15,472 bases of DNA, taken from Candidatus Alcyoniella australis (GTDB lineage Bacteria > Lernaellota > Lernaellaia > JAVCCG01 > Alcyoniellaceae). Each line of letters begins with the position of its first letter. Position 1 is the stretch's first letter. The notes beneath the pieces were generated by a model that made no database searches, was not told the DNA's origin, and saw only the letters and a list, made by a program, of their open reading frames with translations. Location: positions 1 to 15,472 of the forward strand of contig JAVCCG010000096.1 of assembly GCA_030765605.1 (NCBI GenBank), given 5' to 3'. The translations under genes and the position numbers were made by a program. Shown here one piece after another: positions 1 to 6,938 of this stretch.

Positions 1-443
1 CCTGAGTCGACCACCCAGATCCCATCCTCCAGCCTTACTCCATTCTCGTCCCATTCGGCAGGAGCGATGCAACTGAATAAGTTGGTAGCTTCATCGCAGA
101 CGTTCTCGGGGTGGAACTCGTTGAGATAGTCCGCGAACTGCTGGTTTGTGACCTCGCATACTCCGATGTAGAAATCCGAGATATCGACCTCGTGCTGCGG
201 ATACTCGTCCTGGTCGCACTCTGCGTCCACCTGCTCGTTGCAGCCCATCAGAAACGGCCCAGCCGGAATTAATACCTCTTCAAAGCCGTCGTCGTCATCA
301 TCCGCCGTGTCATTGTCATCGTCCAGCGAGTCGTCGTCCTCGCCCGTATCATCATCGCCTGAATCGTTGTGATCGCAGCCAAGAACGAAAACGCTTAGGA
401 AAAGCGCAATGCTGAAAATGAGGAATAAGCGACTGGCAGACAT
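1..443 (-). CDS. Lipoprotein with formylglycine-generating-enzyme-like (SUMF1/FGE-sulfatase) domain, 3' end cut off
   Basis: The frame is open from the ATG at 441-443 to the window edge (147 codons visible, no stop). Residues 1-23 form a lipoprotein signal: a hydrophobic core, then V-L-G-C with the lipidated Cys at 23. Residues 24-52 are an Asp-rich spacer. From about residue 56 the pattern I-P-A-G-P-F-x-M-G-C, then E-x-P-x-H-x-V around 80-86, F-Y-I-G at 91-94 and E-V-T-N at 97-100 is the N-terminal signature of the FGE/SUMF1 fold. Such proteins either oxidise sulfatase Cys to formylglycine or act as non-catalytic binding or kinase-associated domains; the catalytic cysteines lie near the C terminus, outside this window, so activity cannot be judged. 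GGAG lies 6 nt before the ATG. Predicted location is the cell envelope, tethered by lipid. The family call is firm, the function is not. Confidence 0.85.
   Translation of the reverse strand, partial: MSASRLFLIFSIALFLSVFVLGCDHNDSGDDDTGEDDDSLDDDNDTADDDDDGFEEVLIPAGPFLMGCNEQVDAECDQDEYPQHEVDISDFYIGVCEVTNQQFADYLNEFHPENVCDEATNLFSCIAPAEWDENGVRLEDGIWVVDS
288..374 (-). repeat. Asp-rich low-complexity coding tract (lipoprotein spacer)
   Basis: GAY-codon-rich stretch coding residues 24-52 directly after the lipidated Cys: runs of two to five Asp broken by Ser, Gly, Thr, Glu, Asn and Ala. It probably acts as a flexible acidic spacer holding the SUMF1-like domain off the membrane. It belongs to the set of four such tracts in the window. 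Confidence 0.8.
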
Positions 444-579
444 TATCGACTCCGAAGAAAAGCCAACTACAAATGAATAGTAAAATACTACACCTGGGGA
501 GTGAAATCGCATACAGGTATTTCGCATGAATTATTCAACCCGAGATCATGGCCCTGCATCTCTTGCCGTGGAATGTGCC
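444..579. other. AT-rich intergenic segment with a small dyad
   Basis: Non-coding gap upstream of the SUMF1-like lipoprotein and downstream of the DUF3783 remnant. It is clearly more AT-rich than its surroundings between about 445 and 545. At 478-490 there is a perfect short inverted repeat, TAGTA-AAA-TACTA. This is the natural place for the lipoprotein's promoter, but I cannot pick a convincing -35/-10 pair. Confidence 0.4.
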
Positions 580-1016
580 CTACTCCCCGCCTTTGTTGCG
601 GCGCTGGGCCATGGCGCGCTGCTCGCGCAGCAGCTCGGTGAGCAGCTTTGGTAATGGAAACTCCACGCTGTGCAACGTGGCCGAGGCGAAGATCGGCCGC
701 GGGATGCTCAGCGATTTGAAGCCGTCGATCAGGGCGTGGCCTCGCCGCCGCTTAGGCCGGAGAAGATCAGCACCCGCGGCAGCTTGTCCATGGCGATCGC
801 GTCTTGCCCTTGTTCGGCCTGCAATGCCTGGCCCAGGTTCATGGCCAGCATCGCCTCGCTGACCAACGACAGGCGCGCGTCTGCAATACCGATCTGATCA
901 AGAAACAGGCGCAGCGCGTCGGCCTCGGCCTGGCTGAATCCGCAGACCAGCACTGCGCGCGGGCCGAACCCGCGTTGTTCGCCGCGTTCGATCGCCTTGA
1001 ATCCGGGCTCGTCCAT
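580..1016 (-). pseudogene. DUF3783-family protein gene, broken by a one-base frameshift
   Basis: Starting at the ATG at 1014-1016 (GGAGGAGGGG at 1020-1029, 3 nt away), the frame encodes 95 residues ending in R-V-L-I-F-S-G-L-S-G-G-E-A-T-P, then TGA at 729-731. The missing half of the domain continues at once in another frame: A-L-I-D-G-F-K-S-L, then I-P-R-P-I-F-A and H-S-V-E-F-P-L-P-K-L-L-x-E-L-L-R-E, to a TAG at 580-582. Adding one base (a C on the plus strand near 737/738) restores G-G-E-A-D-A-L-I-D-G-F and gives one protein of about 145 residues. The L-I-F-S-G-L-S-G-G-E and late E-F-P-L-P-K-L-L-x-E-L-L motifs are what I recognise as DUF3783, small cytosolic bacterial proteins of unknown function. 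The rest of the frame shows no decay, so a sequencing or assembly error is as likely as a true lesion. Confidence 0.75.
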
Positions 1017-1117
1017 CGTCCCCTCCTCCGCGACTATCAGGCACACATCCCCTCTTAATACGGCCGGGCTGATTTGGCAATCACGCACGTCTGCGCGGCA
1101 CGTGGCGCAGCGCGGCA

Positions 1118-1134
1118 AAGCATCTATAATGCTT
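1118..1134 (+). promoter_or_regulatory. Consensus -10 box inside a 6-bp-arm inverted repeat
   Basis: TATAAT at 1125-1130 is a perfect sigma-70 -10 hexamer, lying 9 nt before the preferred ATG of the YfhO-type gene. It sits inside the dyad AAGCAT-CTATA-ATGCTT (1118-1134). No good -35 hexamer is found 15-18 bp upstream; the segment there is GC-rich. If used, transcription would begin at about 1136-1138, giving an essentially leaderless message from 1140 or a short leader to the in-frame ATG at 1173. The dyad overlapping the -10 suggests an operator; this is inference. Confidence 0.4.
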
Positions 1135-1139
1135 CGTTG

Positions 1140-3542
1140 ATGCCTACATCCCAGAAGCCGGCCAGCGATAGCATGGGAGCAACCCGGGCCGAGATCATCC
1201 GCGCCTCGGTCCTGCTGCTGGCGCTGATCGTGCTGTTCCTGGTCCCGGTGCTGCGGCCCGGATGGATGCCGTCGGCCTCGGGCATGCTCCACAACTGGTC
1301 CACTTTCACGGTCGATCCGGAATATCAATCGCCCAACGACCTGTTGTGGGACGTGGCAACGCAGCACGAGCCGTGGACGCGCTACGCGCGGCAGCGCCTA
1401 TCGCACGGCGAGCTGCCGCTGTGGAACCCGCACCAGGCCGCGGGCGTGCCGTTTATCGCCAACATGCAAAGCGCGGTGTACTCGCCCTTCACCTGGATCG
1501 TCTATGCGCTGGGCGATTGCTGGGGCCCAATCGCGCGGGCCGTGTTGATCCTCTACCTCTCGGGCATCCTAGCTTTTCTGCACTTGCGCGGCCTGGGAGT
1601 GGGCGAACGCGCGGCAATGCTGGGAATGGTCGGCTGGACCTTCAGCGGCGGCCTGTCGCATTGGCTGTTTTGGCGCAGCTCGTTGTTCGGCTTCCTGCTT
1701 CCCGGCACGCTGTATCTCACGGACCGCGCCTTTGCCCGACCGTCGCGCTCAGCCTCATGGTCATTGGCCCTGGCCGCGCTGGTCGCGCTGGGAATCACCG
1801 CCGGTCATACCGACCGCGTGGTGCTCTGCGCGGTTGCCGCGGGGATCAACCTGATCTACCGCCTGCTCTCGAGCGAACTGCGCTGGAGCGGCAGACTGCG
1901 CGTCACCGGCCTGCTGATCAGCGGGGGACTGTTCGGCGCGCTGCTCTCGGCCTGCGCCCTGCTGCCCTTGATGGAGTACATGCGCCTCAGCGCGGCCTGG
2001 GAGGCTCGCGCCGGCACAACCGTTACACTGCCGTTCGCAACCAGCGCCCTGATGTTCGTGCCCGACTTGTTCGGCAACCGCGCCCTGCCCTTCGGCGTGG
2101 GCTGGGTCGCATCCTGGACCAACGACTGCGAGGCGCTCACCGGCGTGGTCGGGCTGACCCTGCTGGTGCTGGCGACGCTGGGGCTGCGTCGCGGACCCGG
2201 GCCGCGTCGAGCCTACCTGGCGATGGCCGTACTGGCCGCGCTGTTGGCATACGGAGCATGGCCCGTGCGCCAACTGGTACAGCACGTGCCGCCGTTGGAC
2301 CGCATGGCTATCGGACGATTCAGCGCAATGCTCGCCTACTCATTGGTGGTGCTCGGCGCGCTGAGCCTACAGCAGATCATCGACCAACGGATCAAGCCGC
2401 TGAGCCACCCCTCGTTGATCAGGCTCGCAGCGCTGGTCGCGCTGGGCGCGGCGCTTGTCGCCTGGAACCTACTCGACCCGGCGCGTTTCCTGGACGTGCC
2501 GGGCCTGCGCCAATGGTGGATCGGCTGCATCGCGATCGCCGTGATCACGCTGGCGCTGTGTTTATTGCTGCTCAACGGCGCCTTTCGCGGCCGGGGTTGG
2601 TGCCTGGCAGCGCTGATTGTCCTGGTGTTCCTCGAGACCGGCGCACGCTGGTCCGGCTTTACGCCGCATACGCCCGCGCAGCTTTACTACCCGCGCACCA
2701 CGGCGGTGGAGCGGCTGCAAGAGGTTGCCGGTCGCGGACGCTTCGTCGAGGTCGGCCCGTCCAACTCCTTCCCGCCCAACCTGGCCACGGTCTACGGGCT
2801 GCGCGACGTCAAGGTCTACGACAACCTGGAGATCCTTAAATACCGGGTGCTGTTCGACGAGGGCCAGGATCCGCTGGGGCCGGGTCAGATGTTGCTCAGC
2901 TTTGATCCGGACGTGCTCAGCGTGCTCGGGGTACGCGCGATCATCTCCATTGACGGCGCGCCGCCGCAGATGACCTCGGGCCGCACCAATGCGTTGCACC
3001 CCGCTTTCCAGGCCGACGGCGTAGAAATCTGGGACAACCGCGAGGCTCTGCCGCGCGCGTTCTTCGTTGATTCGGCTCTGTTCACGGACAACGCGCAGGA
3101 CGTCTACTCGCGCGACGAACACGGCCTGCTCGCGCGTCGCGCTGTGTTTCTCTACGGGGAGCGTCAGGCGCAACACAATGCTCCGCCGCAACCCTCGGGC
3201 GCGGTCGATTGGTTGCGCGACGATCCCGAGGTTGTGGCGCTGGAGGTCAGCGCGCCGCGCGCGGGATACCTGGTGCTGCTCGATACGCTCTACCCCGGCT
3301 GGCAGGCGTTCGTCGACGGCGAACAGGCGCAGATTTTGCGCGCCGACCTGGCGTTCCGCGCGGTCGAGATCGAGGCCGGAGTGCACAAAGTGCTGTTCCA
3401 GTTCAGACCGCTGTCAGTGTACTTGGGATTGCTGATCAGCTCGCTGGCAGCGGCCCTCTGGCTGATAGCGCTGTTAGCGATTCTGCATCGACGACGAAGC
3501 GCCGAGCATCAATCATGCAGGCCAGCGGCCGAAGATAGATGA
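1140..3542 (+). CDS. YfhO-type polytopic membrane protein (GT-C fold, probable glycosyltransferase)
   Basis: About 800 residues. After a short basic N terminus comes a membrane segment at roughly 22-40. A luminal/periplasmic loop follows with W-D-V-A-T-Q-H-E-P-W (70-79), then G-E-L-P-L-W-N-P (90-97) and A-G-V-P-F-I-A-N (101-108), the hallmark early loop of YfhO-like GT-C proteins, where an acidic residue is the likely catalytic or metal-contacting base. About a dozen hydrophobic segments follow, then a soluble C-terminal domain containing L-Y-P-G-W-Q-A-F-V-D-G (717-727) and A-F-R-A-V-E near 740, also typical of YfhO, and a last membrane helix before a basic tail. Known homologues transfer sugars from lipid carriers onto teichoic acid or other envelope acceptors; the acceptor here is unknown. 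The start is uncertain: 1140 and 1173 are in-frame ATGs without a good ribosome site, and the upstream TTG at 1074 is unlikely. The downstream gene follows after 1 nt. Confidence 0.82.
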   Translation: MPTSQKPASDSMGATRAEIIRASVLLLALIVLFLVPVLRPGWMPSASGMLHNWSTFTVDPEYQSPNDLLWDVATQHEPWTRYARQRLSHGELPLWNPHQAAGVPFIANMQSAVYSPFTWIVYALGDCWGPIARAVLILYLSGILAFLHLRGLGVGERAAMLGMVGWTFSGGLSHWLFWRSSLFGFLLPGTLYLTDRAFARPSRSASWSLALAALVALGITAGHTDRVVLCAVAAGINLIYRLLSSELRWSGRLRVTGLLISGGLFGALLSACALLPLMEYMRLSAAWEARAGTTVTLPFATSALMFVPDLFGNRALPFGVGWVASWTNDCEALTGVVGLTLLVLATLGLRRGPGPRRAYLAMAVLAALLAYGAWPVRQLVQHVPPLDRMAIGRFSAMLAYSLVVLGALSLQQIIDQRIKPLSHPSLIRLAALVALGAALVAWNLLDPARFLDVPGLRQWWIGCIAIAVITLALCLLLLNGAFRGRGWCLAALIVLVFLETGARWSGFTPHTPAQLYYPRTTAVERLQEVAGRGRFVEVGPSNSFPPNLATVYGLRDVKVYDNLEILKYRVLFDEGQDPLGPGQMLLSFDPDVLSVLGVRAIISIDGAPPQMTSGRTNALHPAFQADGVEIWDNREALPRAFFVDSALFTDNAQDVYSRDEHGLLARRAVFLYGERQAQHNAPPQPSGAVDWLRDDPEVVALEVSAPRAGYLVLLDTLYPGWQAFVDGEQAQILRADLAFRAVEIEAGVHKVLFQFRPLSVYLGLLISSLAAALWLIALLAILHRRRSAEHQSCRPAAEDR

Positions 3543-3543
3543 C

Positions 3544-5118
3544 GTGACGCGCTGCCGGGCAGTTGTCTGTATCTGCGGGAGCCTGATCCTCTGCTCGGCG
3601 CTGTGGGCTCTGTGGCTGTCGTTCGATAACCCGTATCCGATCGCCCGGCCCTACAATCTAGCCTGGGATGTTGTCAGCTCGAGCCTGCAGCGCCAGGGTC
3701 TTGACGTTGCCCGCAGCCCCGACCTGGCCTCGGGCCGAATGCTGTCGCAGTCATCATTGTGGACGTTCCAGCGGCTGGGCCGAACCTTCGCCGCCATGAA
3801 TGCAATTCAATTGCCGCTGTTGTGGATCTTGTTGATCTCCGTGGCGGCAATCGCCTGGAAGATTGGTGGTCCGTTTGCCGGCGCGTTGGCGCCCTGGTTG
3901 TGCCTGTTCTCGCCGGCGAGCATCGGACTGGCCGTAATCCCGGCCGACCACGTCGCTGTTCAGGCGCTGCCCGCGGCCTCGCTGGCGATACTGATCTGGT
4001 CCGACCACCACGGTCGGCGCCCGTTGTCCCTGCTCTGCGCCGCTCCGATGGCCCTGCTGATGCACCTTTGCTTAAGCTCGATCGACCTGGTGACGTTGGC
4101 CTGCTACGCCGCTGCCGGTAGCGGATACCTCCTGTCTCTGGCAATCCGAGTTCAGCGTGCGCGCCGCACTCCGCTGTTGGGCGAGCGACTGCTTGCCCTG
4201 AGCTGGGCCACAATCGGCCTGTCGCTATCGCTGATCCTGTCCTATTGGCTGGTACCGGTGATCCTCTTTGACTACATCCTCAGCGAGACCGCCAATCAGA
4301 GTTACAGCGGGATCCTGGAGAGGCCCGGCGGGCTGCTGATCTATCCGCTGATCTGGGCCAGGCTGCAAGTCGGACCGGTGCTGGCCGCAACGACCCTGGC
4401 CGCCGTAGCGCTGATCCTGGCCAGACGCAAGGTCAGCGGATCCTTGATCGCCTTGGGGTGGCTTCTAGGCCCGATGCTGGCCCTGGGACTGATCTCCAAG
4501 CGCAACGATTACTATCTCGTACCGGCGCTGCCCGGCGGCTACGTGCTCGCGGCCGTGGGACTGTCGTACTTGAGTCGCGGCTTTACGCGCTCCGCCGCGA
4601 CCCTCACGGTCTGCCTGGCTGCGGCAATATTTTGGATGAGCATGTTCCTGGGATGGCACCAGCCGAATCCGGTGAAGGCCTCGGACATTCTGCAAAACGA
4701 TGCGGACCAATACCTGATCTCACCGATAACGCCAAACGAGAACGAGCAACTGGCGCAATGGCTGCTCGATCGCTGTCCACCGCAGGAGGGGCAGCCCTAT
4801 ATCATCAGCGCCGAGTACCTCCCGAATATCCCGTTTTTCGCCTGGCACGCCTCAAACGAAATACATCCGGGGTTCATCCACTTTGCGCCCGATCCGGGAA
4901 CAAAGCATAGCTGTCTTTTGATTAAAACCTCGATCGCCCGTGATGGTCCGCCCGAACTGCTCAGGGTTCTTGCCGACTTCAGAGGGCAGGCGCGTCAGTT
5001 GGACAACTTCGACAGTGACGTCAATCGCAGGCTGGGGATCATTGAGCGGCAGGCGACCGCCTTTGATCCGGTCGGGACCTACGGCGACTGGTTGTTGTTC
5101 AAACGCGAATCGCGATAG
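3544..5118 (+). CDS. Polytopic membrane protein resembling ArnT/PMT-type (GT-C) glycosyltransferases
   Basis: 524 residues from a GTG start 1 nt after the stop of the YfhO-type gene, so the two are almost surely translationally coupled in one operon. The N terminus is one membrane helix (about 8-27) followed by a loop with A-W-D-V-V-S-S-S-L-Q (40-49), which parallels the W-D-V of the upstream protein and the catalytic-Asp loop of GT-C enzymes. Eight or nine further hydrophobic segments run to about residue 375. The motif K-R-N-D-Y-Y-L-V-P-A-L-P (319-330) resembles the K-x-x-Y-Y-x-L-P-x-x-P loop of ArnT and dolichyl-phosphate-mannose-type transferases. Residues 380-524 are a soluble domain of unknown fold. 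Likely role: moving a sugar from a polyprenyl-phosphate donor to a periplasmic acceptor. Family-level call only; donor and acceptor are unknown. It ends 3 nt from a convergent gene. Confidence 0.65.
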   Translation: MTRCRAVVCICGSLILCSALWALWLSFDNPYPIARPYNLAWDVVSSSLQRQGLDVARSPDLASGRMLSQSSLWTFQRLGRTFAAMNAIQLPLLWILLISVAAIAWKIGGPFAGALAPWLCLFSPASIGLAVIPADHVAVQALPAASLAILIWSDHHGRRPLSLLCAAPMALLMHLCLSSIDLVTLACYAAAGSGYLLSLAIRVQRARRTPLLGERLLALSWATIGLSLSLILSYWLVPVILFDYILSETANQSYSGILERPGGLLIYPLIWARLQVGPVLAATTLAAVALILARRKVSGSLIALGWLLGPMLALGLISKRNDYYLVPALPGGYVLAAVGLSYLSRGFTRSAATLTVCLAAAIFWMSMFLGWHQPNPVKASDILQNDADQYLISPITPNENEQLAQWLLDRCPPQEGQPYIISAEYLPNIPFFAWHASNEIHPGFIHFAPDPGTKHSCLLIKTSIARDGPPELLRVLADFRGQARQLDNFDSDVNRRLGIIERQATAFDPVGTYGDWLLFKRESR

Positions 5119-5121
5119 CGC

Positions 5122-6846
5122 TCAGCGCGTCCAGCGCCCCATCCAATAGGCCCAGCGGAAATCGACCGCTGGCACCAGGCGCGAGCCGTTGCCGCCGCCG
5201 TTGACCTCGTAAGGGTTGGAGCGCCAGTGGTAGTTGCTCGCCGGGCGAATGCGCATCGGCACCGGCTGCACGGACACCAGCTTGTCGCCGCGTCCCACGT
5301 AGCCCAACAGGTCCAGCCGCGTGCCGTCCACGCCGTAGCACACTCCCGAGTCGATCTCGTCCTGGTCGCAGTTGATTACCTCGTTCTCCCAATAGGGCGG
5401 AACGGGGAACTCCTTGAGCGTCTGGATTGCCCGGGCCACGGCCTGGGCGTCGAGCTCCAAGCTGCGCGGCGCGTAGACCGAGGAGCCGGCCGCGCCCGCG
5501 GCGTAGACCAGATCGTACATGCTCATCTTCTGCTCGATCGGGTTGCGCGGTCGATCCGGCGGCTGGTACAGCGCGTACTGCACCGCGTAGCGCAGATCCT
5601 CGCTCGCCAGCGGATCCTCGACGTAACGCAGCGCCAGCCAGAAGCCCTGGAACGTCATATTGTAGTTGCTGAAGTTCGATTGCAGCCCCATGTCGCAGAA
5701 CAGCGGATCGGAGCGCACGATCAGGTTCAGCCCGCGCTGGTTGATCAGCACCTCGTTTAAGTAGTAGTCCAGCTCCGGGTCGTCGGAAACGTAGGCAAAG
5801 GCCGCGGCCGATCCCAGGGCCATCACCGCCATCATCGCGTTTTTAAACGGCAGGAACGGCAGGTAGATGCGGTCGAAGTTGTTCTCGTTGAGGTAGCCGT
5901 GAAATGTTATCCGGCCATCGGCGTCGGGCAGCTCCAAATCGTAGCCCGTGGAGCGCACGACCATCAGCTCGCGTCCGACCGCTGTGGCGTCGGCCTGCAG
6001 CCGGTCCTTGATCGCCTGGTCGATCGCCGGATCGTCGCGGATCACTTCCCAGCACGCGGCATAGGCGCTGACCCAGCCGATGTATTGATCGCGAGAGCAG
6101 GAGTCTTCCCAGATGTAGTTGGCGAACCCGCCGCCGGAGTTGTCGTTGCGCCAGGTGCCGTTGTCTTTCTCGTAGGGCAGCGGCACGCCGTGCTCGTCGA
6201 ACAGCGGCAAAATCTCGGTGGCGTGCTGCGGACATTCCGAGGGGATGTCGCAACGGATGAAACCGCGGGCGATCACGCCGGGCACGCCGGTGATGCCCGT
6301 GGCGATGTGCAACCCCTCCAGCGCGGCGAGCAAATGCTGCCGGGCCAGCTCGATCTCGTCCTCGTCGTACTGCCCCGAGTCGCGCAGCACCGCGTAGCGA
6401 AAGGCGTCGGCCACAATCCCCACGCCCCCGTAGAGCCCGGCGACCTTCTGCCAGGCAGTGATCACGTCGAACTGGTCGCGGCCGTCGTCCAGATACGCGG
6501 CGAAGTCCCAGCCGTCGGAGTTGCGCAGGAAGTCCTCAATTGCAGCGCGGTCCGCTGTCTGCACCGGGTCCATGTAGATGTCGGCGTTGAGCCCCATGCC
6601 CGCGGCGTTGAACACGTGGAACTGGCGATCGTAGATCCGCGCCAGGGTTTCCAGCTCTGCGTCGTACCCCTGCTGCCCCGGGCCGGGGATCAACGGCAGC
6701 GGCTGTTGCTCGTCGTCGTCGTCGTCGTCGTCTCCGTCATCATCGTCACCCGCCACATCGTCGTCGTCGTCGTCCCCCTGTTCACAGGCGCAGACCAGTA
6801 GGGCCACGGCGAGCAGCAACACCAACAACAGCTTCAGGCTTTTCAT
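5122..6846 (-). CDS. Asp-rich lipoprotein of unknown function (574 aa)
   Basis: ATG at 6844-6846 with AAGGAG 7 nt upstream. The signal peptide ends L-L-V-C-A-C, the lipidated Cys most likely being 21. Residues 25-45 are nearly all Asp, then a Pro-rich hinge (P-L-P-L-I-P-G-P-G-Q) leads into a globular domain of about 520 residues. That domain is mainly predicted helices with aromatic and acidic loops: S-G-G-G-F-A-N-Y-I-W-E, G-W-V-S-A-Y-A-A-C-W-E-V-I-R-D-D-P, G-Y-L-N-E-N-N-F-D-R, S-N-F-S-N-Y-N-M-T-F-Q-G-F-W-L-A-L-R. Repeated helix pairs recall alpha/alpha-toroid proteins (some glycoside hydrolases and lyases), but I recognise no catalytic signature and do not assign an activity. Several Cys in the mature part could form disulfides. 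It is convergent with the GT-C operon and may share transcription termination with it. Certain as a gene; function unknown. Confidence 0.85.
   Translation of the reverse strand: MKSLKLLLVLLLAVALLVCACEQGDDDDDDVAGDDDDGDDDDDDDEQQPLPLIPGPGQQGYDAELETLARIYDRQFHVFNAAGMGLNADIYMDPVQTADRAAIEDFLRNSDGWDFAAYLDDGRDQFDVITAWQKVAGLYGGVGIVADAFRYAVLRDSGQYDEDEIELARQHLLAALEGLHIATGITGVPGVIARGFIRCDIPSECPQHATEILPLFDEHGVPLPYEKDNGTWRNDNSGGGFANYIWEDSCSRDQYIGWVSAYAACWEVIRDDPAIDQAIKDRLQADATAVGRELMVVRSTGYDLELPDADGRITFHGYLNENNFDRIYLPFLPFKNAMMAVMALGSAAAFAYVSDDPELDYYLNEVLINQRGLNLIVRSDPLFCDMGLQSNFSNYNMTFQGFWLALRYVEDPLASEDLRYAVQYALYQPPDRPRNPIEQKMSMYDLVYAAGAAGSSVYAPRSLELDAQAVARAIQTLKEFPVPPYWENEVINCDQDEIDSGVCYGVDGTRLDLLGYVGRGDKLVSVQPVPMRIRPASNYHWRSNPYEVNGGGNGSRLVPAVDFRWAYWMGRWTR
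6712..6774 (-). repeat. Asp-rich low-complexity coding tract (17 Asp in 21 codons)
   Basis: Encodes residues 25-45 of the 574-residue lipoprotein: six Asp, V-A-G, four Asp, G, seven Asp. At DNA level it is an imperfect trinucleotide repeat, mostly GAC with some GAT (read as gtc/atc on the plus strand), so it may be prone to length change by slippage in multiples of three. Confidence 0.85.
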
Positions 6847-6938
6847 CCGGACGCTCCTTAATCCTCATGCGCGACGCGCAAGATAATCGACGTTCAAGCC
6901 GTGAATAATCTACCAGCGGCCGCGGATTCAGGCCAGCC

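Noticed and set aside
1101-1116. GGCACG-N4-GCAGC resembling a sigma-54 -24/-12 element
   Set aside because: The -12 half lacks the TTGC core and the distance to the start is not informative; the TATAAT nearby is a better candidate.
1262-2839. Long open frame of 525 codons on the plus strand within the YfhO-type gene
   Set aside because: Arg/Ala/Pro-rich composition without membrane or domain pattern; it is a GC-driven shadow of the real membrane-protein frame.
6712-6774. Short-repeat DNA that could suggest a CRISPR or tandem-repeat locus
   Set aside because: The trinucleotide pattern is explained by poly-Asp codons in a real reading frame; there are no spacers or palindromic repeats.
6847-6938. 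Possible terminator or promoter between the EamA and 574-residue lipoprotein genes
   Set aside because: There is a GCGGCCGC palindrome and two GATTAT copies on the minus strand, but no stem followed by a T run and no convincing hexamer pair.
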